This document shows, one piece after another, positions 8,424-15,619 of a stretch of DNA of 64,000 nt. The notes below the pieces were generated by a model that had not been told where the DNA came from, made no database searches, and saw only the letters and a list, made by a program, of their open reading frames with translations. Within the stretch, counting starts at the first letter, position 1, and every line of letters starts with the position of its first letter. A program made the position numbers and the translations under genes. This DNA is from Photobacterium aphoticum (GTDB lineage Bacteria > Pseudomonadota > Gammaproteobacteria > Enterobacterales > Vibrionaceae). The stretch is from the NCBI RefSeq assembly GCF_001029435.1, contig NZ_LDOV01000029.1:47008-111007 (forward strand), in the 5' to 3' direction.

Positions 8424-9167
8424 ATGGCTGACTGGATTCCCGCTAAGGTGATCACCAACCGACACTGGAACCACGATTTATTTAGTCTTGTCCTAGAGGC
8501 CAACATCGAGCCGTTTAAGGCAGGCCAGTTCACCAAACTGGGGCTGGAAATCGACGGAAAAATGATCCAGCGCGCCTATTCGTTTGTGAACCCGCCATCG
8601 AGCAATCAGATTGAAATCTATGCCACCCGTGTGGCCGATGGCCTGCTCTCCCCCCGTCTGCATGCGCTGGAAGCCGGCGATGAGGTCTTCATCTCTGCCC
8701 GTGCCAACGGCTATTTTACCTTAAATGAAATCCCGGACAGCGATCACCTCTGGCTGCTGGCCACCGGCACCGCCATTGGTCCGTATCTGTCCATTCTGCG
8801 CGAGCCCACCGTGTGGAAGCGCTTTCGTAAAGTCATCCTCAGCCACGCGGTGCGCTTCTCGGCCGATCTCAGCTATCAGGCTGAAATCAATCAACTGAAA
8901 GAACGCTATCCGGACCAACTGATCGTCCAGCCCTTTGTCAGCCGTGAACCCGCGCCACCGGCGTTGCCCGGCCGCATTCCTCAAGCCATTGCCGATGGCA
9001 TGCTCGAGCGTCATGTCGGCCTGACACTGGATCCTGAACACAGCCAGCTCATGCTCTGCGGTAACCCGGAGATGGTGAAAGATACCCGCGCGGCACTGGA
9101 AGCCAGGGGCTTTCGCAAAAATCTGCGCCGCCAGCCCGGCCACATTACCATGGAGCATTACTGGTAA
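8424..9167 (+). CDS. fpr: Ferredoxin/flavodoxin-NADP reductase
   Basis: Fpr is a soluble FAD enzyme that passes electrons between NADPH and ferredoxin or flavodoxin, supporting Fe-S repair, radical-SAM enzymes and oxidative stress defence. The protein is 247 aa (E. coli 248). It shows the FAD-binding RAYSFVN motif, the pyrophosphate-binding ATGTAIGP loop, the NADP-side LCGNPEMV and the C-terminal aromatic end EHYW. GAGGAG stands just before the ATG. It is the second gene of an operon with the SufR-like regulator, which suggests iron-sulfur or redox control. Confidence 0.95.
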   Translation: MADWIPAKVITNRHWNHDLFSLVLEANIEPFKAGQFTKLGLEIDGKMIQRAYSFVNPPSSNQIEIYATRVADGLLSPRLHALEAGDEVFISARANGYFTLNEIPDSDHLWLLATGTAIGPYLSILREPTVWKRFRKVILSHAVRFSADLSYQAEINQLKERYPDQLIVQPFVSREPAPPALPGRIPQAIADGMLERHVGLTLDPEHSQLMLCGNPEMVKDTRAALEARGFRKNLRRQPGHITMEHYW

Positions 9168-9232
9168 GTCTGAGCCGTCAGGCCCAACGTCTAGACTACA
9201 TTCAGGGACACCACGAAAAAGAGGGACACACA

Positions 9233-9601
9233 ATGGATGATTTGCCCGATTTTGATACCTTGAAACAACTGGCTAACGACGATCCTGAGGCACTGGAAGC
9301 CTTACGCCTGCGCATGAGTGAAGCCATCATCGCCAACGCCAGCGACGCCATGAAGCCGCGCCTGCAGGCGCAACTGAGCCACATCAATCACGTGATCGCC
9401 CGTGGTCGAAACCCGAACCATACCAACATGCTGCTGATGAGCGAACTTCAGCAGCAGCTCAAGCGCTTTGCCCTGGCGGTAACCACACCTGAAGCCCTCA
9501 CGGCTGAGCAGGCGACCGTCCATCCGTTTGTGCGGCCGACCAAAGACGTCGACTCTTCGAACCAGTCACCAGATAAAGGCTCATTACTTGATGAAGACTA
9601 G
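9233..9601 (+). CDS. DUF3135 family protein
   Basis: A 122-aa soluble, mostly helical protein beginning MDDLPDFDTLKQLANDDPEALEAL, the hallmark opening of DUF3135. A central segment MLLMSELQQQLKRFA could form a short amphipathic helix, and the tail from about residue 95 is polar and probably disordered. There are no catalytic motifs. It follows fpr by 65 bases and may be cotranscribed with it. Function is unknown for the family. Confidence 0.8.
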   Translation: MDDLPDFDTLKQLANDDPEALEALRLRMSEAIIANASDAMKPRLQAQLSHINHVIARGRNPNHTNMLLMSELQQQLKRFALAVTTPEALTAEQATVHPFVRPTKDVDSSNQSPDKGSLLDED

Positions 9602-9618
9602 CGCCGATACAGGCTAGC

Positions 9619-9966
9619 TCACTGACTGATCTTCATGAAGCAGTCCCGATCCATATCGCGTATGTCCACCGTCAGGCTTGTCACGGCGGTGGCATGCTGT
9701 TCCAATACCACCATCAGTGCGCGGGACAACTCGCGCTTAACCGCCGGCTCACGCCCGTCCAGCAGGCTCAGTTGCACATGGATGAAGGTGTCGATATCCG
9801 CCCCTTCGCCCACGAGCCACGTCTGGCATGGGTAGCTGCGTGATTTCACCGTGTCCGGCACAAACACCCCGCTGTCTAACAGCACTTGATGCAAGTCTGC
9901 CAGCAAGCCGGGGATATTGACCCGCTCTGCCACGGGTTCGGCGTATTCCATCACTAAATTAGGCAT
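9619..9966 (-). CDS. 5-carboxymethyl-2-hydroxymuconate isomerase-like tautomerase
   Basis: A 115-aa member of the 4-oxalocrotonate tautomerase superfamily, CHMI (HpaF) branch. After Met removal the N-terminus is Pro (MPNLVMEYAEPV), the catalytic base of the family; this and a GGGAG about 8 bases upstream fix the start at 9966 rather than 30 bases earlier. HpaF acts in 4-hydroxyphenylacetate catabolism, but no other hpa gene is nearby, so the substrate here may differ. Convergent with the DUF3135 gene, 17 bases apart. Confidence 0.85.
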   Translation of the reverse strand: MPNLVMEYAEPVAERVNIPGLLADLHQVLLDSGVFVPDTVKSRSYPCQTWLVGEGADIDTFIHVQLSLLDGREPAVKRELSRALMVVLEQHATAVTSLTVDIRDMDRDCFMKISQ

Positions 9967-10245
9967 TATCACATTCTCCCTGTGTACCGTTATCATTTGT
10001 TATATCGGTTATTTTCCTGTCTCGCCCTACAGTAGCGAAGATTCGTCCGGCAGAGCAAAACCCGCGTGTCATTTTCCTGCCTATGTCACCCAATTTGCCA
10101 ATGAGGATAACCACCTCACCGATCCGCGATGGTATTTCCCTACCCACTCATGGAAAATAATTCCCCGCAGCGGTTCACTTTTTGCGATGAAAAAGGTACA
10201 ACCAGACAGAGAAATGATTTCGGACAGTAAATTAACTTCCAAAAT

Positions 10246-10260
10246 TGTTATATAGTTACG
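10246..10260 (+). promoter_or_regulatory. HexR-like operator of tpiA
   Basis: TGTTATATAGTTACG agrees with TGTARTWWWAYTACA at 12 of 15 positions and overlaps a possible -10 TATAGT (10251-10256). It is the weakest of three such sites in the window, all upstream of glycolytic genes. Confidence 0.4.
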
Positions 10261-10275
10261 GCGATACTTCACAGC

Positions 10276-10313
10276 ATAGCGATCTGGCGGCGATTCGCAG
10301 CACGCTACGCTAT
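10276..10313 (+). other. Leader inverted repeat of tpiA
   Basis: ATAGCG (10276-10281) can pair with CGCTAT (10308-10313) around a loop containing GGCGGC. It starts 16 bases after the HexR-like site. A similar but stronger element precedes gpmM. Bases 10280-10296 are identical, in reverse orientation, to glpX leader bases 6303-6319. Confidence 0.35.
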
Positions 10314-10355
10314 TAGGTATCCACTTATTACATCAAATTGATTTGGAGAAAAGCT

Positions 10356-11126
10356 ATGCGCCATCCTGTGGTTATGGGTAACTGGAAGCTAAACGGCAGC
10401 AAGGAAATGGTATCTAACCTAATTAAAGGTCTGGATGCAGAATTGAAAGGTGTAGAAGGTGTAGACGTAGCAATCGCGCCACCAGCAATGTACCTGGATC
10501 TTGCTGAGCAGCTAATCGGTAAAGCGGAAAGCAAAATCATCCTTGGTGCACAGAACGTTGACGTTAACGCAAACGGCGCGTTCACTGGTGACATCTCTCC
10601 AGTAATGCTAAAAGATTTCGGCGCAAGCCACATCATCATCGGCCACTCTGAGCGTCGTGACTACCACAACGAATCAGACGAATTCGTTGCGAAGAAATTT
10701 GCATTCCTAAAAGAACACGGCCTAACACCTGTACTATGTATCGGTGAGTCAGAAGCACAAAACGAAGCGGGCGAAACCGTTGCAGTTTGTGCACGTCAAA
10801 TTGACGCTGTGATCAACCTACTAGGCGTTGAAGCCCTAAACGGCGCAATCATCGCTTACGAACCAATCTGGGCGATCGGTACAGGTAAAGCAGCAACCGC
10901 TGACGATGCACAGCGCATCCACGCAGCAATCCGCGCACACATCGCAGAGAAGAGCGAAGACGTGGCGAAGAACGTTGTGATCCAGTACGGCGGTTCTGTT
11001 AAGCCAGAAAACGCAGCTGCATACTTCGCACAGCCAGACATCGATGGCGCGCTAGTAGGCGGCGCTGCACTAGACGCAGCAAGCTTCGCAGCAATCGCTA
11101 AAGCAGCCGCTGAAGCGAAAAAATAA
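10356..11126 (+). CDS. tpiA: Triosephosphate isomerase
   Basis: TpiA interconverts dihydroxyacetone phosphate and glyceraldehyde 3-phosphate. It also joins glycerol catabolism (glpFK) to glycolysis. The 256-aa protein (E. coli 255) has Asn9-Lys11 (GNWKLNG), the electrophilic His97 in IIGHSERR, catalytic Glu169 in [11 protein letters not shown] and the phosphate loop YGGSV. TTGGAG before the ATG at 10356 decides the start over a TTG 18 bases upstream. Leucine is mostly CTA, unlike the CTG-rich neighbours, a pattern shared here with gpmM and probably reflecting high expression. Confidence 0.98.
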   Translation: MRHPVVMGNWKLNGSKEMVSNLIKGLDAELKGVEGVDVAIAPPAMYLDLAEQLIGKAESKIILGAQNVDVNANGAFTGDISPVMLKDFGASHIIIGHSERRDYHNESDEFVAKKFAFLKEHGLTPVLCIGESEAQNEAGETVAVCARQIDAVINLLGVEALNGAIIAYEPIWAIGTGKAATADDAQRIHAAIRAHIAEKSEDVAKNVVIQYGGSVKPENAAAYFAQPDIDGALVGGAALDAASFAAIAKAAAEAKK

Positions 11127-11151
11127 TCATCATTACTGATGGTCATTGAAG

Positions 11152-11178
11152 AAGGTCACCCTCGGGTGGCCTTTTTTG
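11152..11178 (+). terminator. Terminator of tpiA
   Basis: GGTCACCC/GGGTGGCC stem (one G-U pair) with a minimal TC loop is followed by a T-run. Confidence 0.85.
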
Positions 11179-11203
11179 TACCTGTGATTTCATGCGGGTC
11201 CCT

Positions 11204-11239
11204 ATCGCAGGCGCAAAAAAAATCGCAGGCACAAAAAAG
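11204..11239. repeat. Tandem duplication of 18 bases next to the pfkA terminator
   Basis: Bases 11204-11221 and 11222-11239 match at 16 of 18 positions (ATCGCAGGCGCAAAAAAA and its variant). The A-run of the second copy is the T-run of the minus-strand pfkA terminator. Confidence 0.7.
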
Positions 11240-11259
11240 CCGACATGACGTCGGCTTTT
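11233..11259 (-). terminator. Terminator of pfkA
   Basis: Stem AGCCGAC/GTCGGCT read on the minus strand and followed there by six T residues, 28 bases after the pfkA stop. Confidence 0.88.
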
Positions 11260-11286
11260 CTTTCAATGCTATCTTGGCCTAATGGC

Positions 11287-12249
11287 TTAGAATAGTTTTT
11301 CAGCCAGCGTGTAAAGCTCTGTACGCACTGGACGACGCATGTTTTCAATCGCGTCGATAATGTCGTGGTGAACCATCTGCTCGTTCTGGATACCCACACA
11401 GCGACCGCCGTGGCCTTCCATCAGTAGCTCAACCGCGTAAGCACCCATGCGAGACGCTAGGATACGGTCGAAAGCCGTTGGCTGACCACCACGCTGGATG
11501 TGGCCCAGTACCGTTGCACGGGTTTCACGGCCAGTTTGGTCTTCGATGTACTTCGCCAGCTCGTTCACGTCAGTCATCAGCTCAGTGATCGCGATGATCG
11601 CGTGCTTCTTACCTTTGTCGATCCCTTCCTTGATTTTCTCAAGCAAGTTTTCTTTGTTCAGGCCGGTTTCTGGCGTGATGATGTACTCACAACCACCCGC
11701 AATCGCAGACATCAGGGTCAAATCGCCACAGTGGCGGCCCATCACTTCAACGATAGAAATACGCTGGTGAGAAGAAGACGTGTCACGTAGGCGGTCAATC
11801 GCATCGATAACCGTATTCATCGCCGTCAGGTAACCGATTGTGTAATCTGTGCCTGCAACGTCGTTGTCGATCGTGCCTGGCAGACCGATACATGGGTAAC
11901 CCATTTCAGTCAGCTTCTTCGCACCCATGTAAGAGCCGTCACCGCCGATCACAACCAGCGCGTCAATGCCGTGCAGCTTCAGGTTTTCAATCGCCTGCTC
12001 ACGCACGTGCTCTTCTTTGAACTCAGGAAAACGAGCAGAACCTAGGAAAGTACCACCTTTGTTGATCACATCAGACACGCTCTTGCGGTCCAATTTCTCA
12101 ATACGGTTCTGATGCAGGCCTTGGTAGCCGTCGTAAATACCGTAAACTTCTAGGCCTTCAGACAGTGCCATACGCACAACACCGCGCACTGCCGCGTTCA
12201 TACCAGGTGCGTCACCACCACTGGTCAATACACCAATCTTCTTAATCAT
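11287..12249 (-). CDS. pfkA: ATP-dependent 6-phosphofructokinase
   Basis: PfkA commits fructose 6-phosphate to glycolysis by phosphorylating it to fructose-1,6-bisphosphate. The 320-aa length equals the E. coli enzyme. Landmarks are the ATP loop SGGDAPGMN (residues 10-18), GGDGS (102-106), catalytic TIDND with Asp128, and the substrate segment [16 protein letters not shown] lies 5 bases before the ATG. The gene is convergent with tpiA, each with its own terminator. A HexR-like site lies about 125 bases upstream, suggesting carbon-responsive control. Confidence 0.98.
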   Translation of the reverse strand: MIKKIGVLTSGGDAPGMNAAVRGVVRMALSEGLEVYGIYDGYQGLHQNRIEKLDRKSVSDVINKGGTFLGSARFPEFKEEHVREQAIENLKLHGIDALVVIGGDGSYMGAKKLTEMGYPCIGLPGTIDNDVAGTDYTIGYLTAMNTVIDAIDRLRDTSSSHQRISIVEVMGRHCGDLTLMSAIAGGCEYIITPETGLNKENLLEKIKEGIDKGKKHAIIAITELMTDVNELAKYIEDQTGRETRATVLGHIQRGGQPTAFDRILASRMGAYAVELLMEGHGGRCVGIQNEQMVHHDIIDAIENMRRPVRTELYTLAEKLF

Positions 12250-12373
12250 GGTTACCCTCTGACGTTGGGAATTGAAAATTCAAATCCGACACAGGTTGCC
12301 AAGGTTCCCCACTTGGCGCCACAAACCGAACGAGCGGCCTGTGCCCGTGTGTAAACTGTAACTTTCCTACTAA

Positions 12374-12388
12374 TGTAGGAGTATTACA
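12374..12388 (-). promoter_or_regulatory. HexR-like operator of pfkA
   Basis: Read on the minus strand, TGTAATACTCCTACA matches TGTARTWWWAYTACA at 13 of 15 positions. It lies about 125 bases upstream of the pfkA start. A small CCTAC/GTAGG hairpin overlaps its downstream end. Confidence 0.5.
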
Positions 12389-12707
12389 ATTTTGATAAAA
12401 AATTTTGTTGATTCACATCACGATCACCTGCGACTACCTCGGTAGCACACGCATTCCTCGCCGCTGTCTGACCCGCGATGTCATCGAAATAGTAAACGAC
12501 TGGCGAATACCGGTCTTGTGGGCAGCGGAGGCCATGCTCAACGCTACTGTAACAAGTATATATCGTGGTACTCGCGCCTCCAGTTAGGCAGAGTAAAGAG
12601 GGGGATAACCTTGGGCGACACTGGCTTCATCCTTGATAATCACGCCTGATTGACTGCACTGACTGGGCAATAGGCCGCAGTATAGCTTTTTTAGGATGAA
12701 AATTAAT

Positions 12708-12737
12708 AACAAAATCACCTAGGTTGGGTGATTTGTT
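12708..12737. repeat. Bulged inverted repeat downstream of cpxP
   Basis: AACAAAATCACC pairs with GGTGATTTGTT (11 pairs, one bulged A) around TAGGTTG. No T-run follows on either strand, so it is not an ordinary terminator. Confidence 0.45.
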
Positions 12738-12760
12738 ACCCATTATCTCGATAAATTAAC

Positions 12761-12790
12761 AAAAAAAAGCCGCCATAAAGTGTGGCGGCT
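12761..12790 (-). terminator. Terminator of cpxP
   Basis: AGCCGCCA/TGGCGGCT stem; on the minus strand it runs into eight T residues. It lies about 28 bases after the cpxP stop. Confidence 0.9.
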
Positions 12791-12817
12791 ATCACGCAGT
12801 CTGGGAAAAAAACCGGT

Positions 12818-13306
12818 TTAGTTACCGTGTTTTTCGGCCATTTTCGCCTGGCATTTTTCCATACGCTCGGCTTTGAGCTCCTGGTATTTGGTCTTCTGCT
12901 CAGGAGTTAAGATCTGCATCATGGCATGGCGCTGTTTCATCATCGCCACACGACGGTCAATCTGCTGCTCACTCATTGTCTCAGCCAGCGCACGCACAGC
13001 CGCTTCGTCAAAGTTGTCGGCTAATACCAATTGCTGCATTTTCTGGTGCTGGGCCTGCATCTCGCTGCGGTGCGCGGCAAACTCACTGTGCATCGCTTCA
13101 CGGTTAGCTTTACGCAGGGTCTTCATTTCGTCTTTCTGGGCGTCGGTTAAATCCAAGGCGCGGAACATGCCGCGATCATCCATGCCACAGCCGTGCTTAC
13201 CGCCGTCTTTGTGGTGTTTACCACCGCCGTAAGCCAATGCAGACGCTGAGCCTAGCGCCAGCGGCAGTGCGATCACAAGGGCCAATGTTTTTTTCAATGA
13301 AGTCAT
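12818..13306 (-). CDS. cpxP: CpxP/Spy family periplasmic stress protein
   Basis: CpxP is a periplasmic protein that binds the CpxA sensor to damp signalling and also acts as a weak chaperone. This 162-aa protein has a signal peptide (residues 1 to about 25, ending ALA-YGG), a His/Gly-rich stretch (GGGKHHKDGGKHGCG) that might bind metal, and the two family LTxxQ motifs (LTDAQ near 53 and LTPEQ near 134) in a long helical body. It is divergent from cpxRA and shares a CpxR box with it, so it should be induced by its own pathway. Assignment to CpxP rather than Spy rests on this position. Confidence 0.9.
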   Translation of the reverse strand: MTSLKKTLALVIALPLALGSASALAYGGGKHHKDGGKHGCGMDDRGMFRALDLTDAQKDEMKTLRKANREAMHSEFAAHRSEMQAQHQKMQQLVLADNFDEAAVRALAETMSEQQIDRRVAMMKQRHAMMQILTPEQKTKYQELKAERMEKCQAKMAEKHGN

Positions 13307-13375
13307 GCTATTCGTCTCCAGGGTTGCTATCTCAGTGGAACGTCTTGGGTATGGAGTAAGCTTACCCGCTGCAAG

Positions 13376-13411
13376 GTAAAGGGCTGTCGAGAGAACGTAA
13401 AATAGCGTAAA
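13376..13411 (+). promoter_or_regulatory. CpxR box array between cpxP and cpxR
   Basis: GTAAA-ATAGC-GTAAA at 13397-13411 is a perfect CpxR box (GTAAA-N5-GTAAA). A third GTAAA in the same direction lies at 13376-13380, exactly 21 bases (two helical turns) upstream. This fits autoregulation of cpxRA and activation of cpxP. Confidence 0.85.
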
Positions 13412-13489
13412 GCTGTGTGGCTTTCGCTTGGCGTCTTTCTCGCCTTTAGGGATACTTAAAGCCTACACGATGATGACAAAGGTGCCCGC

Positions 13490-14182
13490 ATGGCCAAAAT
13501 TCTGCTTGTTGATGATGATACGGAACTGACCGCCTTATTAACGGACATTCTTGAACTGGAAGGGTTTGAGGTGATCGAAGCCAACAATGGCGAACAAGGC
13601 TTGGCCAAGGTCGACGACAGCGTGGATTTGATCCTGCTCGATGTGATGATGCCCGTCATGAACGGCACCGAAATGCTGCGCCGTCTGCGCGAAAAGCATG
13701 TCACGCCGGTCTTGATGCTGACCGCCAAAGGCGAAGAGATCGACCGCGTCCTGGGCTTAGAATTAGGCGCGGATGACTACCTGCCTAAACCGTTCAGCGA
13801 TCGTGAGCTGCTGGCACGCATGCGCGCGATCTTGCGCCGTACACAAGCGGCAACCCAGACCAACAAAAGCAGCCCGGACTGCCTGCGCTATCAGGACATC
13901 GAAATTTACCCCGGCCGTCAGGAAGTGCTGTGCCACGGCCAGCCGATTGAGATGACCGGCACCGAGTTGGCGCTGCTGAGCTATTTCATTCAGCACCCGG
14001 GGCAAATCATTGCCAAAAACGAACTGAGTTTGGAAGTGTTAGGCAAACGCCTCGCACCGTTTGATCGCGCCATCGACATGCATGTCTCGAACCTGCGTAA
14101 AAAGTTGCCGGAGCGTGATGACGGCAAAACCTGGATCAAAACCCTGCGCGGCAAAGGCTACCTGCTGGTTGAGGACGCCTGA
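13490..14182 (+). CDS. cpxR: Response regulator CpxR
   Basis: CpxR is the OmpR-family DNA-binding response regulator of the Cpx envelope stress pathway. The 230-aa protein has a receiver domain with phospho-acceptor Asp51 (LILLDVMMP), acidic pocket at 8-10 and a Lys in LPKPF near 101. A C-terminal winged helix (about 130-228) ends TLRGKGYLLVEDA. It overlaps cpxA by one base (TGATG), so the two are translationally coupled. A CpxR box lies 79 bases upstream. Confidence 0.98.
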   Translation: MAKILLVDDDTELTALLTDILELEGFEVIEANNGEQGLAKVDDSVDLILLDVMMPVMNGTEMLRRLREKHVTPVLMLTAKGEEIDRVLGLELGADDYLPKPFSDRELLARMRAILRRTQAATQTNKSSPDCLRYQDIEIYPGRQEVLCHGQPIEMTGTELALLSYFIQHPGQIIAKNELSLEVLGKRLAPFDRAIDMHVSNLRKKLPERDDGKTWIKTLRGKGYLLVEDA

Positions 14183-15543
14183 TGAAGCTGCCGCATTTCT
14201 CCAGCCTGTATGGCCGTATCTTTGCCATATTTTGGCTCACTTTGATGATTGTGGTGCTCAGCCTGATCTTGCTGCCCAACCTTGACCCGCGTACCCAGCA
14301 TACGATCCCAGAACCTCAGTTGCAGCGACTGCAAGAAGGCGCGCAAGAGATCGCGGACGAACTCGCGCGGGATCACGGACCGTTGAAAAAGCGCCTCAAA
14401 CGTTTTACAGAGCATGACCGCCACAAGGGCCACCAGCTGTATTTCACCACACAGGACGGGGAAATCATTGCGCCACAAGGCCGTAATAAGGCGTTGCGTA
14501 ACTTCATCACCATGGCTGACAGCCCGAACAGCCCCAAACAGAAGCTCTACGGTCGCTGGATGATGGCAGGCCCGTTTGCCGTGCCGTACCAGAATGACAC
14601 GCTGTTGATGTACGTCGGCCGCTTCTGGCGCGAACCACCGCCGTTCTTTATCCGTATTTTGGACAAACCGCTGCAACTGCTGCTGTTTACCATGCTGGTC
14701 AGCACCCCGCTGCTGTTGTGGTTAGCCTGGGCCGTCACACGCCCTGCCCGCCGTTTGCAACAAGCCGCCGAGCGAGTCGCCAAAGGGGAATTTGAAGTGG
14801 ATCCGAAGCTGGAGTCTGGCCCGCGTGAATTCAAACAAGCCGGTGCCAGCTTTAATCAGATGGTCGGGGCGATCAATAACATGGTGAGCGGCCAGCAACG
14901 TTTGCTGTCTGACATTTCTCATGAATTACGCTCACCGCTGACCCGCCTGCGCATGGCGACCGCATTAGCACAGCGCAAGCAAGGGGAAAGCAAAGAGCTG
15001 ACCCGCATCGATACGGAAGCAGAACGACTGGAAGCGATGATCAGTGAATTGTTGGAACTGTCGCGCATGCAGGTTAACAGCCATGAGCAGCGAGAGCTGT
15101 CGGATGCCCATACGCTGTGGTACGACATGCTGGAAGATGCCAGCTTTGAGGCGGAGCAATGCGGTAAAAATCTGCATTACACGCCATTAGCCAACTGGCC
15201 GATCAGCGGTAACCCGAACCTGCTGATCAGTGCGCTGGAAAATGTCATCCGCAATGCCATCAAATATGGCGACGACACCATCCGCGTGACCTTCAGCCCT
15301 CGCGATACGCAGCTGACGATCACGGTCGAAGACAACGGTGAAGGGGTGCCCGAACCTGAGCTGGACGATATTTTCCGTCCGTTCTATCGCGTCTCCACCG
15401 CCCGCGATCGCAGCAGCGGTGGCACAGGATTAGGGCTGGCCATTACCGACAGTGCGATCCGCCAGCACTCCGGCACCATCCATGCCAGCCGCAGCCCACT
15501 GGGCGGCCTGATGGTCACCATTACTCTGCCTTTAAGCGGATAA
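14182..15543 (+). CDS. cpxA: Sensor histidine kinase CpxA
   Basis: CpxA senses envelope protein misfolding and inner-membrane stress, then phosphorylates or dephosphorylates CpxR. The 453-aa protein (E. coli 457) has TM1 near 13-32, a periplasmic sensor, TM2 near 165-186, a HAMP linker (VTRPARRLQQAAERVAKGEF), the H-box SDISHELRSPLTR with His247, and ATPase motifs NAIKYG (N box), DNGEGVP (G1) and GGTGLGLAI (G2). The 3' end is followed by a 76-base gap to the convergent GGDEF gene. Confidence 0.97.
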   Translation: MKLPHFSSLYGRIFAIFWLTLMIVVLSLILLPNLDPRTQHTIPEPQLQRLQEGAQEIADELARDHGPLKKRLKRFTEHDRHKGHQLYFTTQDGEIIAPQGRNKALRNFITMADSPNSPKQKLYGRWMMAGPFAVPYQNDTLLMYVGRFWREPPPFFIRILDKPLQLLLFTMLVSTPLLLWLAWAVTRPARRLQQAAERVAKGEFEVDPKLESGPREFKQAGASFNQMVGAINNMVSGQQRLLSDISHELRSPLTRLRMATALAQRKQGESKELTRIDTEAERLEAMISELLELSRMQVNSHEQRELSDAHTLWYDMLEDASFEAEQCGKNLHYTPLANWPISGNPNLLISALENVIRNAIKYGDDTIRVTFSPRDTQLTITVEDNGEGVPEPELDDIFRPFYRVSTARDRSSGGTGLGLAITDSAIRQHSGTIHASRSPLGGLMVTITLPLSG

Positions 15544-15619
15544 CGAATAGCAGCAGATAGCGGCGAACAGAAAACCGCTCCTCATCCGTAAAAACGCGCA
15601 ATCCCTCCCCGAAGCGACG

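Larger units (their letters stand above)
9967..10355. other. Divergent region between the tautomerase gene and tpiA
   Basis: No gene is supported in this 389-base stretch. It must hold both divergent promoters. The tpiA side shows a HexR-like site overlapping TATAGT (10251-10256, a possible -10) and a leader inverted repeat. The tautomerase-side promoter is not obvious. Confidence 0.5.
12250..12817. other. 568-base gap between pfkA and cpxP
   Basis: In enterics the metal transporter gene fieF lies between pfkA and cpxP. Here no fieF-like reading frame or remnant is recognisable. The stretch holds the pfkA leader with an imperfect TTGAAAATTCAA palindrome, a HexR-like site, a bulged hairpin at 12708-12737 and the cpxP terminator. 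About 300 bases in the middle have no assigned role. Confidence 0.5.

Noticed and set aside
9619..9966. Evidence for a 4-hydroxyphenylacetate degradation pathway
   Set aside because: Only the tautomerase-like gene is present; no other hpa gene lies in the window, so pathway membership is not claimed.
12408..12423. CRP site upstream of pfkA
   Set aside because: Only about 7 of 10 conserved positions match, which is expected by chance in an AT-rich leader.
12405..12587. Small + strand frame between pfkA and cpxP as a gene or fieF remnant
   Set aside because: The 60-residue product has no membrane helices or metal motifs, no ribosome-binding site, and no likeness to FieF.
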